Source of the DNA: Chryseobacterium cucumeris
GTDB taxonomy: Bacteria; Bacteroidota; Bacteroidia; Flavobacteriales; Weeksellaceae
DNA length: 64,000 bases
Assembly: GCF_016775705.1 (NCBI RefSeq)
Contig: NZ_CP068760.1
Coordinates: forward strand, 1,736,001-1,800,000
Direction: 5' to 3'
Below are positions 17,081-25,100 of the stretch, piece by piece. Under the pieces are notes generated by a model. The model made no database searches. It was not told where the DNA came from and saw only the letters and a program-made list of their open reading frames with translations. Within the stretch, counting starts at the first letter, position 1. Each line of letters starts with the position of its first letter. The position numbers and the translations under genes are program-made.

Positions 17081-17122
17081 TTTGATAAATCAAAAAACAA
17101 TAATATCTTAGCAACTAAGATA
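17081..17122 (+). promoter_or_regulatory. Promoter with overlapping MarR operator
   Basis: TTTG (17081-17084), 19 bp, then TATCTTAG (17104-17111) as a -7 box with one mismatch to TAnnTTTG. The -7 box is also the left arm of a perfect inverted repeat TATCTTAG-CAA-CTAAGATA (17104-17122), 20 bp before the ATG at 17143. Binding there would block RNA polymerase, so autorepression by the MarR protein is likely. Confidence 0.7.
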
Positions 17123-17142
17123 ATTATAAAATAATTTAATTA

Positions 17143-17598
17143 ATGACTAAAAATAATATACAAAATTTCCGTGAAGCCAGCAGAGCCTATTCTGACGCTT
17201 CAATCTTTATGCATGAGGCCATTGCCAGAAAAGCAGGGCTTTCCAGCACAGATCATAAATATCTGGGACTTATTCTGCAGTACGAATCCATAACAGCAGG
17301 TGAAATATCTAAGCTGACAGGTCTTACAACCGGCGCTGTTACGGGTTTAATTGACCGGCTGGAGAAAAAAGAACTTCTTAAAAGACAGTTTATTAAAGAA
17401 GACCGCAGAAAAGTAATGATCATCCCGAATACAGAAAACAGCATGAAATTACTCGGTCCTATTTTTGAAGAGCTGCAGCAAAAAACCATGAAACTCGTTT
17501 CCACTTTTTCTAAAAAGGAAATAGAAACTATTGAACGTTATTTCAGGGAAGCCACAGTTCTTATGAAAGAAACAACATACCATTTAAATAACCCATAA
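17143..17598 (+). CDS. MarR-family transcriptional regulator
   Basis: The 151-aa protein has the standard MarR length. The winged helix is clear: STDHKYLGLILQYESITAGEISKLTGLTTGAVTG, LIDRLEKKELLKRQF and the wing KEDRRKVMI. Helices at both ends make the dimer. It lies 14 bp upstream of a four-helix membrane protein on the same strand, which is probably its main target, and an ideal operator palindrome lies in its promoter. The ligand is unknown. Confidence 0.93.
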   Translation: MTKNNIQNFREASRAYSDASIFMHEAIARKAGLSSTDHKYLGLILQYESITAGEISKLTGLTTGAVTGLIDRLEKKELLKRQFIKEDRRKVMIIPNTENSMKLLGPIFEELQQKTMKLVSTFSKKEIETIERYFREATVLMKETTYHLNNP

Positions 17599-17612
17599 AT
17601 CAATACAATACC

Positions 17613-18116
17613 ATGGAAAGTTTAACAGCAACCTATATAACCCGCGCAGAAATCTGGCTTTGCATCACAACATTACTTTATTTTCTTATGAACGGGGCAC
17701 AGATTTTCGAAACCCTCCTCTTTGTACCAAAATGGGCTTCTTCCCCACCCGATACATTGAAGCTGCTTCAGGACGGAAATGGAGTAAGCCTGAAGTTTTT
17801 TTGGATCATCCTTCACTCTTTGCATGAAATAACCTTTATCCTTGCGATTGCTTTTTGCTGGAAAATTGATCCGGTAAGGAACTGGCTTTTGATTTTACTC
17901 ATTATTCACGCAGCTGTAAGATTCTGGACATTAGCTTTTTTTGCTCCGAACATTATACAGTTTCAGAACCTAGCATCCGCCTCTTCTGTTTCACAGGAAA
18001 TCATAAACAGAATTTCACTTTGGAAAACCCTTAACTATATTCGGGTTGCTGTTTATATTGCGGTATCAATTGGTTTCATTCCTCTTTGTATTAAAGTACT
18101 CAGTTTTCGTCAGTAG
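17613..18116 (+). CDS. Four-helix integral membrane protein, MarR-linked
   Basis: The 167-aa protein has about four hydrophobic helices (near 14-35, 62-85, 90-112 and 140-162), no signal peptide cleavage site and no recognised catalytic motif. It resembles uncharacterised membrane proteins commonly paired with MarR regulators in Bacteroidota. Together with the upstream regulator it forms a two-gene operon ending in a perfect hairpin. A role in responding to a small hydrophobic compound is only an inference from the MarR pairing. Confidence 0.8.
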   Translation: MESLTATYITRAEIWLCITTLLYFLMNGAQIFETLLFVPKWASSPPDTLKLLQDGNGVSLKFFWIILHSLHEITFILAIAFCWKIDPVRNWLLILLIIHAAVRFWTLAFFAPNIIQFQNLASASSVSQEIINRISLWKTLNYIRVAVYIAVSIGFIPLCIKVLSFRQ

Positions 18117-18133
18117 ACCACAATCTAAAATAT

Positions 18134-18164
18134 AAATTTCGCCGATCTCTGATCGGCGAAATTT
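18134..18164. terminator. Perfect 14-bp hairpin, bidirectional terminator
   Basis: Arms 18134-18147 and 18151-18164 (AAATTTCGCCGATC and its complement) surround a 3-nt loop, between the MarR/membrane operon and the convergent DJ-1 gene. Each arm ends in a short A/T run. Confidence 0.75.
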
Positions 18165-18184
18165 GCAAATCAACAGATTCTCTT

Positions 18185-18823
18185 TTACGCTAAGTTTCCA
18201 GATTTTACATTCTGATATTCAAAAATCTCTATAATGGTGTTCATTGTTTTCTGTCCGAGATGTTTTCCAACCAGATAAAGAGCGGCATCTATCCCGGCTG
18301 TGATACCTGCCGTGGTTATCAGGCTGCCCTGGTCAATATATCGTATATTCCTGATTACATTGGTTTCCGGATTATGCTGTTCAAGGGCATCCAGTAACAT
18401 ATGATGCGTAGTAACATCATAATCAGCAAGCATTTCTGTCCCTGACAGAAGCATACTTCCGGTACATACTGTAAATACTATTGTTCCTGCATCATAATGA
18501 TTTTCAACCCATTTCAGAACAGTTTCCCGAAAATCCCCGTCCTCAATATATTTCATAATGTATTCAGGATTTGCTCCCGGAACGACAATCATATCCGGTT
18601 GAGGGCATGTATGGATATCGTAGATAGGAATAAGAGCCATTGTGTCCGCCTCCATATTTACCGGATCTTTTGTTTTCCCTACTGTAAAGCAATTGTAGCT
18701 GCCGGGTTCCAGAACATTCGCTTTAACAAAAACATCTAAAGGGCCATTTAAATCAAGTGCTTCCACCTGATCATAGATTAAAAATGCAACATTCATTGTC
18801 TTGCTGTTTGGTACGTGATTCAT
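18185..18823 (-). CDS. DJ-1/PfpI family protein
   Basis: The 212-aa DJ-1/PfpI-fold protein has AFLIYDQVEALDLNGPLDVF at the N terminus (the GlxA/isonitrile-hydratase-like subgroup), VVPGANPEYI, the nucleophile-elbow cysteine in TVCTGSMLL, and TTHHMLLDAL. There is no DNA-binding domain. Members include isonitrile hydratase and proteases or glyoxalase-like enzymes, and the exact reaction cannot be assigned. It lies about 100 bp downstream of a GlxA-type regulator with the same fold, suggesting a regulator/effector pair born by duplication. Confidence 0.88.
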   Translation of the reverse strand: MNHVPNSKTMNVAFLIYDQVEALDLNGPLDVFVKANVLEPGSYNCFTVGKTKDPVNMEADTMALIPIYDIHTCPQPDMIVVPGANPEYIMKYIEDGDFRETVLKWVENHYDAGTIVFTVCTGSMLLSGTEMLADYDVTTHHMLLDALEQHNPETNVIRNIRYIDQGSLITTAGITAGIDAALYLVGKHLGQKTMNTIIEIFEYQNVKSGNLA

Positions 18824-18925
18824 AATTTTATTATTTAAGATTATTATTTTCAGATCATGGCACAGGTCTTCCCTGCTGACAATTGATGATTGCCAGTTTT
18901 ATGTAAAATCAATAAGAAAAAGCTA

Positions 18926-19924
18926 TTATCCTGTAGTCTTGAATGCCTTCCTGTACTGTGCCGGAGAGAGGGAAATGTTTTTAAGAAATAAGCGGCTGAG
19001 AGAAACAGCATTACTAAATCCGCATTTATCAGCTATCATATCGATGCTCATATCAGTATATTCCAGCATATTTTTAGCCTGATCCAGCCTCATTTTTTCG
19101 AGAAATCTGCCGGGAGTCATTCCTGACTCTTTTACAAATACCCTGGAAAAGTTACGGACACTCATGTTCAGGAACTCTGCCATATACTCCACCGTAATAG
19201 CTTCTCCAAGCTTATCTTTCAATAAATCACGGATTTGTTTTGTAAAAGGAGACATTATTTCATATTCCGGCAATGCATTTCCAAACTGAGACTGTGCTCC
19301 GGATCTTTTTAAATACAGGACGAGATGACGGGCAACTTCGGCCGCCAAAGGTTTTCCAAAGTCTTCTTCCAATAGAGCCAATGCAAGATCCATCCCTGAA
19401 GAAACACCTCCTGAAGTATAAATTGGCCTGTCACGGATAAAAAAAGGATTAATATTCACATCCAATTTTGGATAAGATTTCTGTAAAGTATCTGCGAACT
19501 TCCAGTGAGTCGTTACCTGTTTGCCATCCAACAGACCCGCTTTGGCAAGGATGAACGCTCCTACACAGACAGATCCCATTCGTCTCACGCCGGGAGCTAT
19601 ATTTTGAAGGTAGTGATAAATGTCCGGATTGACCTCATCCAGTACATTCAACGTGGTACCTGCCACCAGTAAAGTGTCTACAGGAAAATCAATATCATAT
19701 ATAGTATGGCTGCATGATAAAGGCATTCCTGAACCTGAATATATTATTTTTTCTGAAGTTCCTGATACCAGATACACATGATAACCGGAATCCTGTTTAT
19801 CATTTAAAAAACGGTTTGCTGATGTAAAAACATCCCATGGTCCGGCAATATCAAGCAGCTGTACCTCCGGCAATGCTAAAAGCACTATATTTTTAATTCC
19901 TGTTTTTCGCCTTTCTTTCTTCAT
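18926..19924 (-). CDS. GlxA-family regulator (DJ-1/PfpI domain plus AraC HTH)
   Basis: From the ATG at 19924 the protein has 332 aa. An ATG at 19987 lies upstream of the promoter and is rejected. The N-terminal DJ-1-like domain runs from IVLLALPEVQLLDIAGPWDVF through the elbow MGSVCVGAFIL to about residue 190. The C-terminal AraC pair of HTHs includes ITVEYMAEFLNMSVRNFSRV and SIDMIADKCGFSNAVSLSRL, ending LSPAQYRKAF. It probably senses a small metabolite through the DJ-1-like domain and controls the adjacent DJ-1 gene; both points are inference. Confidence 0.92.
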   Translation of the reverse strand: MKKERRKTGIKNIVLLALPEVQLLDIAGPWDVFTSANRFLNDKQDSGYHVYLVSGTSEKIIYSGSGMPLSCSHTIYDIDFPVDTLLVAGTTLNVLDEVNPDIYHYLQNIAPGVRRMGSVCVGAFILAKAGLLDGKQVTTHWKFADTLQKSYPKLDVNINPFFIRDRPIYTSGGVSSGMDLALALLEEDFGKPLAAEVARHLVLYLKRSGAQSQFGNALPEYEIMSPFTKQIRDLLKDKLGEAITVEYMAEFLNMSVRNFSRVFVKESGMTPGRFLEKMRLDQAKNMLEYTDMSIDMIADKCGFSNAVSLSRLFLKNISLSPAQYRKAFKTTG

Positions 19925-19943
19925 ATCTCGTTCTGTATGAGTA

Positions 19944-19974
19944 CAAATGTAGAAAGAAAGGATTTTGTCTGCAA
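19944..19974 (-). promoter_or_regulatory. Promoter of the GlxA-type regulator
   Basis: The minus strand reads TTG (19974-19972), 20 bp, TACATTTG (19951-19944), a full Bacteroidota promoter match. The predicted transcript begins only about 13 nt before the ATG at 19924, which fixes the start codon. Confidence 0.75.
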
Positions 19975-20019
19975 TGACAAAAAACATACAATTCCGGCCA
20001 GAAGTAATTACTATTCTTT

Positions 20020-20055
20020 ATCAAAATAAAAGAGACTGCCTTATCAGACAGTCTC
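20020..20055 (-). terminator. Terminator of the efflux operon
   Basis: On the minus strand the arms GAGACTG and CAGTCTC (20055-20049 and 20038-20032) are followed by TTTTATTTT, about 65 nt past the MFS stop codon. Confidence 0.7.
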
Positions 20056-20118
20056 AGCACTCTACTATAAAATTAGCTACAAGCTATACTTTTTCGATGA
20101 TTAGCATTAAAATTCTCT

Positions 20119-21711
20119 TTACGCAGGAGATAATCTGCGTGATTTTAAATAAAGAGCAGTGCGGTTAAGATATGGGAAAAGGAAAATCAATAACAGTGAG
20201 GCGGCAAGAAGCCATACCATCATTTCATAATAATCCATCGCAAAACGGACATGATCCTGAACATTCATTCTGCCAATCAATAGCTTATTGGCAGCTTTAA
20301 CAGCCTTATCTTCCGGCATTCCGCGAGCAATAAGCTTAGCAGTCTGCTGATGGAGAAAGCTTTTAACTTCCGGATCGACAGCACTTAAATGATCCTGAAA
20401 GGCATTATAATGACGGCTTTTCTCAAACAGTTCAAAAAAATTGATCAGGGCAATACTGATACAAAATCCAAGATACCGTATTGCTAATGCTGTTGCCGCA
20501 GCAGAAGGGCCAATGGCTGCAGGAACTGACGAAATAATAAAGATAATCGTCGGAACCATAATCAATCCCACACCCAATCCCTGAATAAATAACGGGATAT
20601 AATAATTAAACTCATCAGCCTGAACATCAAAGGAATAATACATGACCGCATGAAAAATGAGCAGCATTAAAAAACCCGGTCCCCAGATATACCGTATATT
20701 TTTCTTCTGCAAAACCATACAGCAGGCAATAATGACTCCCATAACCAACCCTGTAAGATTGAAAATATTAATATAGGAAATATGAAATGGGTCCAGATGC
20801 AGCTCCGATGCAAAATAGGTATTGACAATTCCTGAAGCAAAACGGCATATATACATCACAAAAAGAATCAGCAGACCTACTTTAAAATTCCGGTATCTGA
20901 AAACACGCAGATCAATATAAGGCCTTTTAATAGCCTGCTGGCGAAATACTGATATTCCACCCAGGACAATAATTCCAATGACACTTCCCAAAATCCTGTT
21001 ATCCTCCAGCCAATAATATTCCTGCCCGAAAATGGTTATATATCCTATGAGCACCAGCATCGTACTGAACAGTCCAAAACTCTGCCAGTCGAGTTTATAG
21101 AGATGAAATCTTGCATGGGTTCTGTAATTGCTCATCGCCAGGGTGAGGAAAATAAGTCCCGGAAGATAGGAGAAGATGGCTGTTTTATAGACAATATTAA
21201 AATTATACGAATCTATGAGGTCGGCGGTTATAAGGTTATTAAATGGCAAAGCACAAATTAAGATCCCGAAAAACACTGAAAAGCTGATCTCCCGGCCCCT
21301 TTCACTGCTCAGCCGGGTGAAAATAAGGGTTAGTGACAGGTTTACATTCCCGGCAAACAACATTCCCTGCATAAAACGCACCGGAAACAGGATATAAATT
21401 TCACGGGTAGAATAGCATAGCAGACAGGCCAGAATTTGCAGTGTGGTAAAAAGAAGAAAATATTCTTTTGCAGCCAGAAAACTGAAAAATCGTCTTTCCA
21501 GGCTATAAAAACCTACATACCCGGCATAAAATAATGCTACCGAAAACTGAATGTCTGCCGGCTCACTTCCGTAATATCCTGCTGCTGCATTTATATTGGC
21601 TAAAGGGAGAAAAAAGATAATAATTCCAGGAAGTGTCATTGAAAAAAGAATGATTTTCACCAACCATTCCGGAGCCCATTTTTTGAAATAGGGCATTTGT
21701 CTTTTAGCCAT
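20119..21711 (-). CDS. MFS drug efflux permease, DHA2/EmrB-like
   Basis: From the ATG at 21711 it has 530 aa (an in-frame ATG at 21738 would add nine residues). It has about 14 hydrophobic helices and the MFS-type loops SLERRFF and PVRFMQGMLFAG. The C-terminal cytoplasmic tail is long. It is the inner-membrane pump of a tripartite system, with HlyD (adaptor) and TolC (outer membrane) encoded just upstream. Its start overlaps the HlyD stop by 8 bp. The EmrAB-TolC class exports drugs or toxic metabolites by proton antiport. The substrate is not evident. Charged motif A is weakly conserved compared with classic EmrB. Confidence 0.9.
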   Translation of the reverse strand: MAKRQMPYFKKWAPEWLVKIILFSMTLPGIIIFFLPLANINAAAGYYGSEPADIQFSVALFYAGYVGFYSLERRFFSFLAAKEYFLLFTTLQILACLLCYSTREIYILFPVRFMQGMLFAGNVNLSLTLIFTRLSSERGREISFSVFFGILICALPFNNLITADLIDSYNFNIVYKTAIFSYLPGLIFLTLAMSNYRTHARFHLYKLDWQSFGLFSTMLVLIGYITIFGQEYYWLEDNRILGSVIGIIVLGGISVFRQQAIKRPYIDLRVFRYRNFKVGLLILFVMYICRFASGIVNTYFASELHLDPFHISYINIFNLTGLVMGVIIACCMVLQKKNIRYIWGPGFLMLLIFHAVMYYSFDVQADEFNYYIPLFIQGLGVGLIMVPTIIFIISSVPAAIGPSAAATALAIRYLGFCISIALINFFELFEKSRHYNAFQDHLSAVDPEVKSFLHQQTAKLIARGMPEDKAVKAANKLLIGRMNVQDHVRFAMDYYEMMVWLLAASLLLIFLFPYLNRTALYLKSRRLSPA

Positions 21712-22768
21712 TGGAATGCTTTTTATTAGCATAAACATTTACATTCATTCCCACTTTCAGAACATCAATCTGGCTTCTTTGCCCATCCAGTCTTATTCTC
21801 ACAGGAATACGCTGTACAATCTTGACATAATTCCCGGTAGAGTTATCCGGTGGAAGCAAAGAAAAACTTGAACCTGTTGCAGGAGAAAGGGAAATAATCG
21901 TTCCCTGGAATTCTTTGTCCGGATAAGAATCAGCAACAATTTTCACATGATCGCCGATATGCATATCCCTGATCTGGGTTTCTTTATAATTAGCCACTAC
22001 CCATTTATCAGTTTCATTATTGACAATGAATGCCAGCGTTTCTCCGGCATCAATCATCTGCCCTACTTCTACGGTTCGTCGTCCCATTCTTCCATCATAA
22101 GCAGCAGTAACAGCGGTATAGCTTACGTCTAGTTTGTGACGGTCCAGCAATGCTTCCAGTCTTGCAATTTCTGCCAGAACAACGGCTTTTTCTGCCCTTA
22201 TATCATTAATCTTGGATACAGAAGCTGCATAATTATCCTGCGAAGATTTATAATCACTTTCGTTGACATCCAGTGTTGCTTTCACATCTTCAAGTCGCTG
22301 TCTGGTAGCAGATTCTTCATCATACAGCTTTTTATACCTGTTATAATCAAGCTGCTGTTTCCAGACTTTTGCTTTATTGGCATCCACCTGGGCCATCGCT
22401 GCGGCAGCTTCCTTTTCTGTAGTTCCTGTAGTACTTTCCAATACTCTCAGCTGGGCACGGGCTTTCTGAAGGGCTGCCTGAGTCTGTTTTTCCTGAAGGA
22501 CATATTCACGGTTATCAATAATTAAAAGAGTATCGCCCTTTTTTACTTCCTGATTTTCTTCAAATTTCACGGCAACAATAAATCCTCCGGCTCTTGAAAT
22601 AATAGGATTTACATATTCCTGAACCTGTGCATCATTGGTCTGCTCATAGGCATAATAATTTTTTAGGGTAAACCCGCCCCACACTGCAAGTGCAGCAACG
22701 ATTACAACTGAAATCCATCCTGTGATCTTCGTGATCATTCTATCGGTGGGAGTGTATTTTTTTTTCAT
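21704..22768 (-). CDS. HlyD/EmrA-family periplasmic adaptor
   Basis: From the ATG at 22768 (4 bp after the TolC stop) the protein has 354 aa. The longer frame from 22936 runs back into the TolC gene. It has one N-terminal TM (ITGWISVVIVAALAVWGGF), the biotinyl-lipoyl-like half NPIISRAGGFIVAVKFEENQ, an alpha-helical hairpin of about 110 residues, the second lipoyl half and beta-barrel (YTAVTAAYDGRMGRRTVEVG, ATGSSFSLLPPDNSTGNYVK). It bridges the MFS pump to TolC. The middle gene of a three-gene efflux operon, controlled perhaps by the divergent AraC protein. Confidence 0.93.
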   Translation of the reverse strand: MKKKYTPTDRMITKITGWISVVIVAALAVWGGFTLKNYYAYEQTNDAQVQEYVNPIISRAGGFIVAVKFEENQEVKKGDTLLIIDNREYVLQEKQTQAALQKARAQLRVLESTTGTTEKEAAAAMAQVDANKAKVWKQQLDYNRYKKLYDEESATRQRLEDVKATLDVNESDYKSSQDNYAASVSKINDIRAEKAVVLAEIARLEALLDRHKLDVSYTAVTAAYDGRMGRRTVEVGQMIDAGETLAFIVNNETDKWVVANYKETQIRDMHIGDHVKIVADSYPDKEFQGTIISLSPATGSSFSLLPPDNSTGNYVKIVQRIPVRIRLDGQRSQIDVLKVGMNVNVYANKKHSNG

Positions 22769-22772
22769 TGTT

Positions 22773-24095
22773 TTATAAAACGCCTGTAATATTTTGTAAT
22801 AAATAATAATTGTTCTGTGCCATAATTTTAGCCGCTTCCAGTTCAAATTTTGTCTGAAGCAGCTGTATATCTGCATCCAGCAATTCTGTAATAAGAGAAG
22901 TCTGGCTGAAGTAAGTATTTTTGATAATACGTGCATTTTCCTTTGCCTGAGCTACATTGGCTTCTGCCACTTTTATCTGTTCCAAAGCTTCCTGATAACG
23001 CAGATAAGCTTCTTTCACCTGTTGTCTTACTTTATCTTCAGTATCCCTGTGCACTTCCTCTTCTTTTTCAAACTCCAACTGGGCGGCCTTTACTTTATGG
23101 GTGTTATGGTAAAGGGAAGAGATGGAAAATGATGCTTTAATTCCAACGATTCCCAGCGAATACCAATAAGGATTATAGGGATAAAGGAAAATCTGCGGAT
23201 TGGCGTAATAAAATTCGCCATACATCCCTACCTTAGGTCTTACATTCGCTTTTACCTGTTTCAGTTTGATAATACTCAGCGCTGTCTGCTGTTCAGAAAC
23301 ATGGTAATCAAAAGAATGATCCAGTGCCAGTTTCAGGTATTCGTTGTACGTTGTATTCTCATTCCACTGATTAAACGGCGCTTCAGGAATAACAACCTGT
23401 TCATCCGGAATTCCAAGAATAATATTCAGTTTCTGCATGGCGATGAGGATATCATTTTCTATGGTCACCAGTGCCATTTTTCGTTTTGAAAGTTCAAGTT
23501 CAATCCTTAAAACATCACTTTTTAAAACCACTCCGTTTTTATAAAGAGTCTGTATTTCTTTTAATTGTGTTTTCTGATCATCAATATCCTGCTTGATAAG
23601 ATCTCTGAAAATTAAGGTTTTCTGTAATTCCAGATAAAGTGATGCTGTTTTGTAGTGAATATCTGAAACGGACTGTTCTTTCCGGATATCCTTAATTTTC
23701 TGAAGCGTTTGATTTTCCTTAATCTTAAGATTCAGTTTGTTTCCGTTATAAATATTCAGATAAAAATCTGCTCCGGCTCTGTAAAGCGTATGGATAACTT
23801 CATGCTGGGTTGGTTTGGAAAAGATTCCGTTTTCATAGATAGGAATGTTGGAAGCTTTTTCTGCAGAACCTTTAATTTCTATTTCCGGGAGTCGCTCTCT
23901 TTTAGCGTCTTTTACTTCGGCTTCGGCAATGTCTACGTTGATTGTATTGATTCTGATATGGCGGCTGTTTTCCTCCGCTTTCTGCCATGCTTCCTTCAGG
24001 GAGAGTCGTATGGTATCCTTTGCTGGACTGCCGGTCTGCGCTGATACGATGGAGAAAACTCCAAACATCAGCAATCCGGCGACATAAATTTTCAT
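22773..24095 (-). CDS. TolC-family outer membrane efflux protein
   Basis: From the ATG at 24095 the protein has 440 aa and begins with a signal peptide (MKIYVAGLLMFGVFSIVSAQ). It has the two long coiled-coil OEP repeats, for example LSLKEAWQKAEENSRHIR near the N terminus and a second half with ALDHSFDYHVSEQQ and QVKEAYLRYQEALEQIKVAE. As a trimer it forms the outer-membrane exit duct. It is the first gene of the TolC-HlyD-MFS operon. A -7 box TAAATTTG lies about 25 bp upstream. Confidence 0.93.
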   Translation of the reverse strand: MKIYVAGLLMFGVFSIVSAQTGSPAKDTIRLSLKEAWQKAEENSRHIRINTINVDIAEAEVKDAKRERLPEIEIKGSAEKASNIPIYENGIFSKPTQHEVIHTLYRAGADFYLNIYNGNKLNLKIKENQTLQKIKDIRKEQSVSDIHYKTASLYLELQKTLIFRDLIKQDIDDQKTQLKEIQTLYKNGVVLKSDVLRIELELSKRKMALVTIENDILIAMQKLNIILGIPDEQVVIPEAPFNQWNENTTYNEYLKLALDHSFDYHVSEQQTALSIIKLKQVKANVRPKVGMYGEFYYANPQIFLYPYNPYWYSLGIVGIKASFSISSLYHNTHKVKAAQLEFEKEEEVHRDTEDKVRQQVKEAYLRYQEALEQIKVAEANVAQAKENARIIKNTYFSQTSLITELLDADIQLLQTKFELEAAKIMAQNNYYLLQNITGVL

Positions 24096-24119
24096 TTGAA
24101 TTTTTGAATTATTGCACTG

Positions 24120-24199
24120 CAAATTTATTGGCAATCCGGAAATTTTATTTATCTAAAATAGTCAACTTTTACATGATTCCGGCCAAATGATTATATTTG
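24120..24199. promoter_or_regulatory. Divergent promoter region between efflux operon and AraC gene
   Basis: On the minus strand TAAATTTG (24127-24120) serves the TolC operon. On the plus strand TATATTTG (24192-24199) serves the AraC gene at 24226. Both match TAnnTTTG, but neither has a clear TTG at the usual distance. The shared 130-bp gap is the natural place for the AraC protein to act on both sides. Confidence 0.5.
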
Positions 24200-24225
24200 T
24201 ATTCTTATTGGTATTTTAAATTTTT

Positions 24226-25038
24226 ATGGGATTAATTGCTGCGCTTCCTGATATTGATAAAGACGATAAAAGTGTATTTGTCATGCACGAAAAATCTGAA
24301 AAACTGATTCCTTTTCACAAGCATACAAAAGGACAGCTGAGCTATGTGGAAGGCGGCATCGCCTATATAACGATTGATAACAGAACCTATGTGGTACCGG
24401 CAAGACACTTTTTCTGGATTCCGCAGGGAATGGAGCACATTTTAGAGATCGGACATACAGCCACAGTCCTGCGTTCCCTTTATTTTTATGCCCACGATGA
24501 TTTTTCAGATCCTTTTTATAACAGATTAGGAATATACCCTGCATCCGAACTGCTGATTCAGATGATCAAATATTCTGAAATATGGGATGAAAAGCATGTA
24601 ACTGCAAAAGATGAAAACTTTGAATTTCTGGTAGCATTAAAAAAGATCCTTCCCAAAACCCATCAACAGCCATTACCTATTATTCTTCCTGCCACTCATA
24701 ACAAACAGATGATGAAAATCGTATCTTATCTGGAATGGAATATCGGAGAAAAACTGACTCTGGTTAATGTAAGCAGTAAATTTGGTTTGAGTGAACGCTC
24801 TTTGTCGCGTCTTTTCAAAGCGGATATGGACATTTCTTTTCTGCAGTACCTGAAAACATTAAGAATCATTAAAGCCATTGAACTGCTTTTAAATACCGAT
24901 AAGCCTATCAATGAAATAGCGGATGACGTTGGATACAGCTCTATCAGTGCCTTTAGCGACACCTTCCATGAGTTTACCCAATCCAGACCTTCTGATTTAA
25001 GGAAGAGCAATAAAGCCATTCAGAATTTTACAGATTAA
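24226..25038 (+). CDS. AraC-family regulator divergent from efflux operon
   Basis: The 270-aa protein has an N-terminal cupin-like sensor (IPFHKHTKGQLSYVEGGIAY, VVPARHFFWIPQGMEHILEI) and a C-terminal double HTH (LTLVNVSSKFGLSERSLSRLFKADM and INEIADDVGYSSISAFSDTF). The cupin with His residues fits binding of a small aromatic or lipophilic ligand. It shares its promoter region with the efflux operon and so most likely controls it; that is inference. Length and domain order are standard. Confidence 0.92.
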   Translation: MGLIAALPDIDKDDKSVFVMHEKSEKLIPFHKHTKGQLSYVEGGIAYITIDNRTYVVPARHFFWIPQGMEHILEIGHTATVLRSLYFYAHDDFSDPFYNRLGIYPASELLIQMIKYSEIWDEKHVTAKDENFEFLVALKKILPKTHQQPLPIILPATHNKQMMKIVSYLEWNIGEKLTLVNVSSKFGLSERSLSRLFKADMDISFLQYLKTLRIIKAIELLLNTDKPINEIADDVGYSSISAFSDTFHEFTQSRPSDLRKSNKAIQNFTD

Positions 25039-25057
25039 ATTGGACCCTGAATTAAAT

Positions 25058-25090
25058 AAAAGCCTTTAAACATTATGCTTAAAGGCTTTA
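25058..25090. terminator. Bidirectional terminator
   Basis: Arms AAAGCCTTTAA and TTAAAGGCTTT (25059-25069, 25079-25089) lie between convergent genes, with flanking A/T runs. Confidence 0.75.
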
Positions 25091-25100
25091 TCACTGATTA

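Noticed and set aside
19925..19987. Upstream ATG of the GlxA-type regulator
   Set aside because: A full -33/-7 promoter lies between this ATG and the one at 19924, so it would not be in the transcript.
22769..22936. Upstream extension of the HlyD gene to 22936
   Set aside because: It lies inside the 3' end of the TolC gene in another frame; the ATG at 22768, 4 bp after the TolC stop, directly precedes a normal TM anchor.
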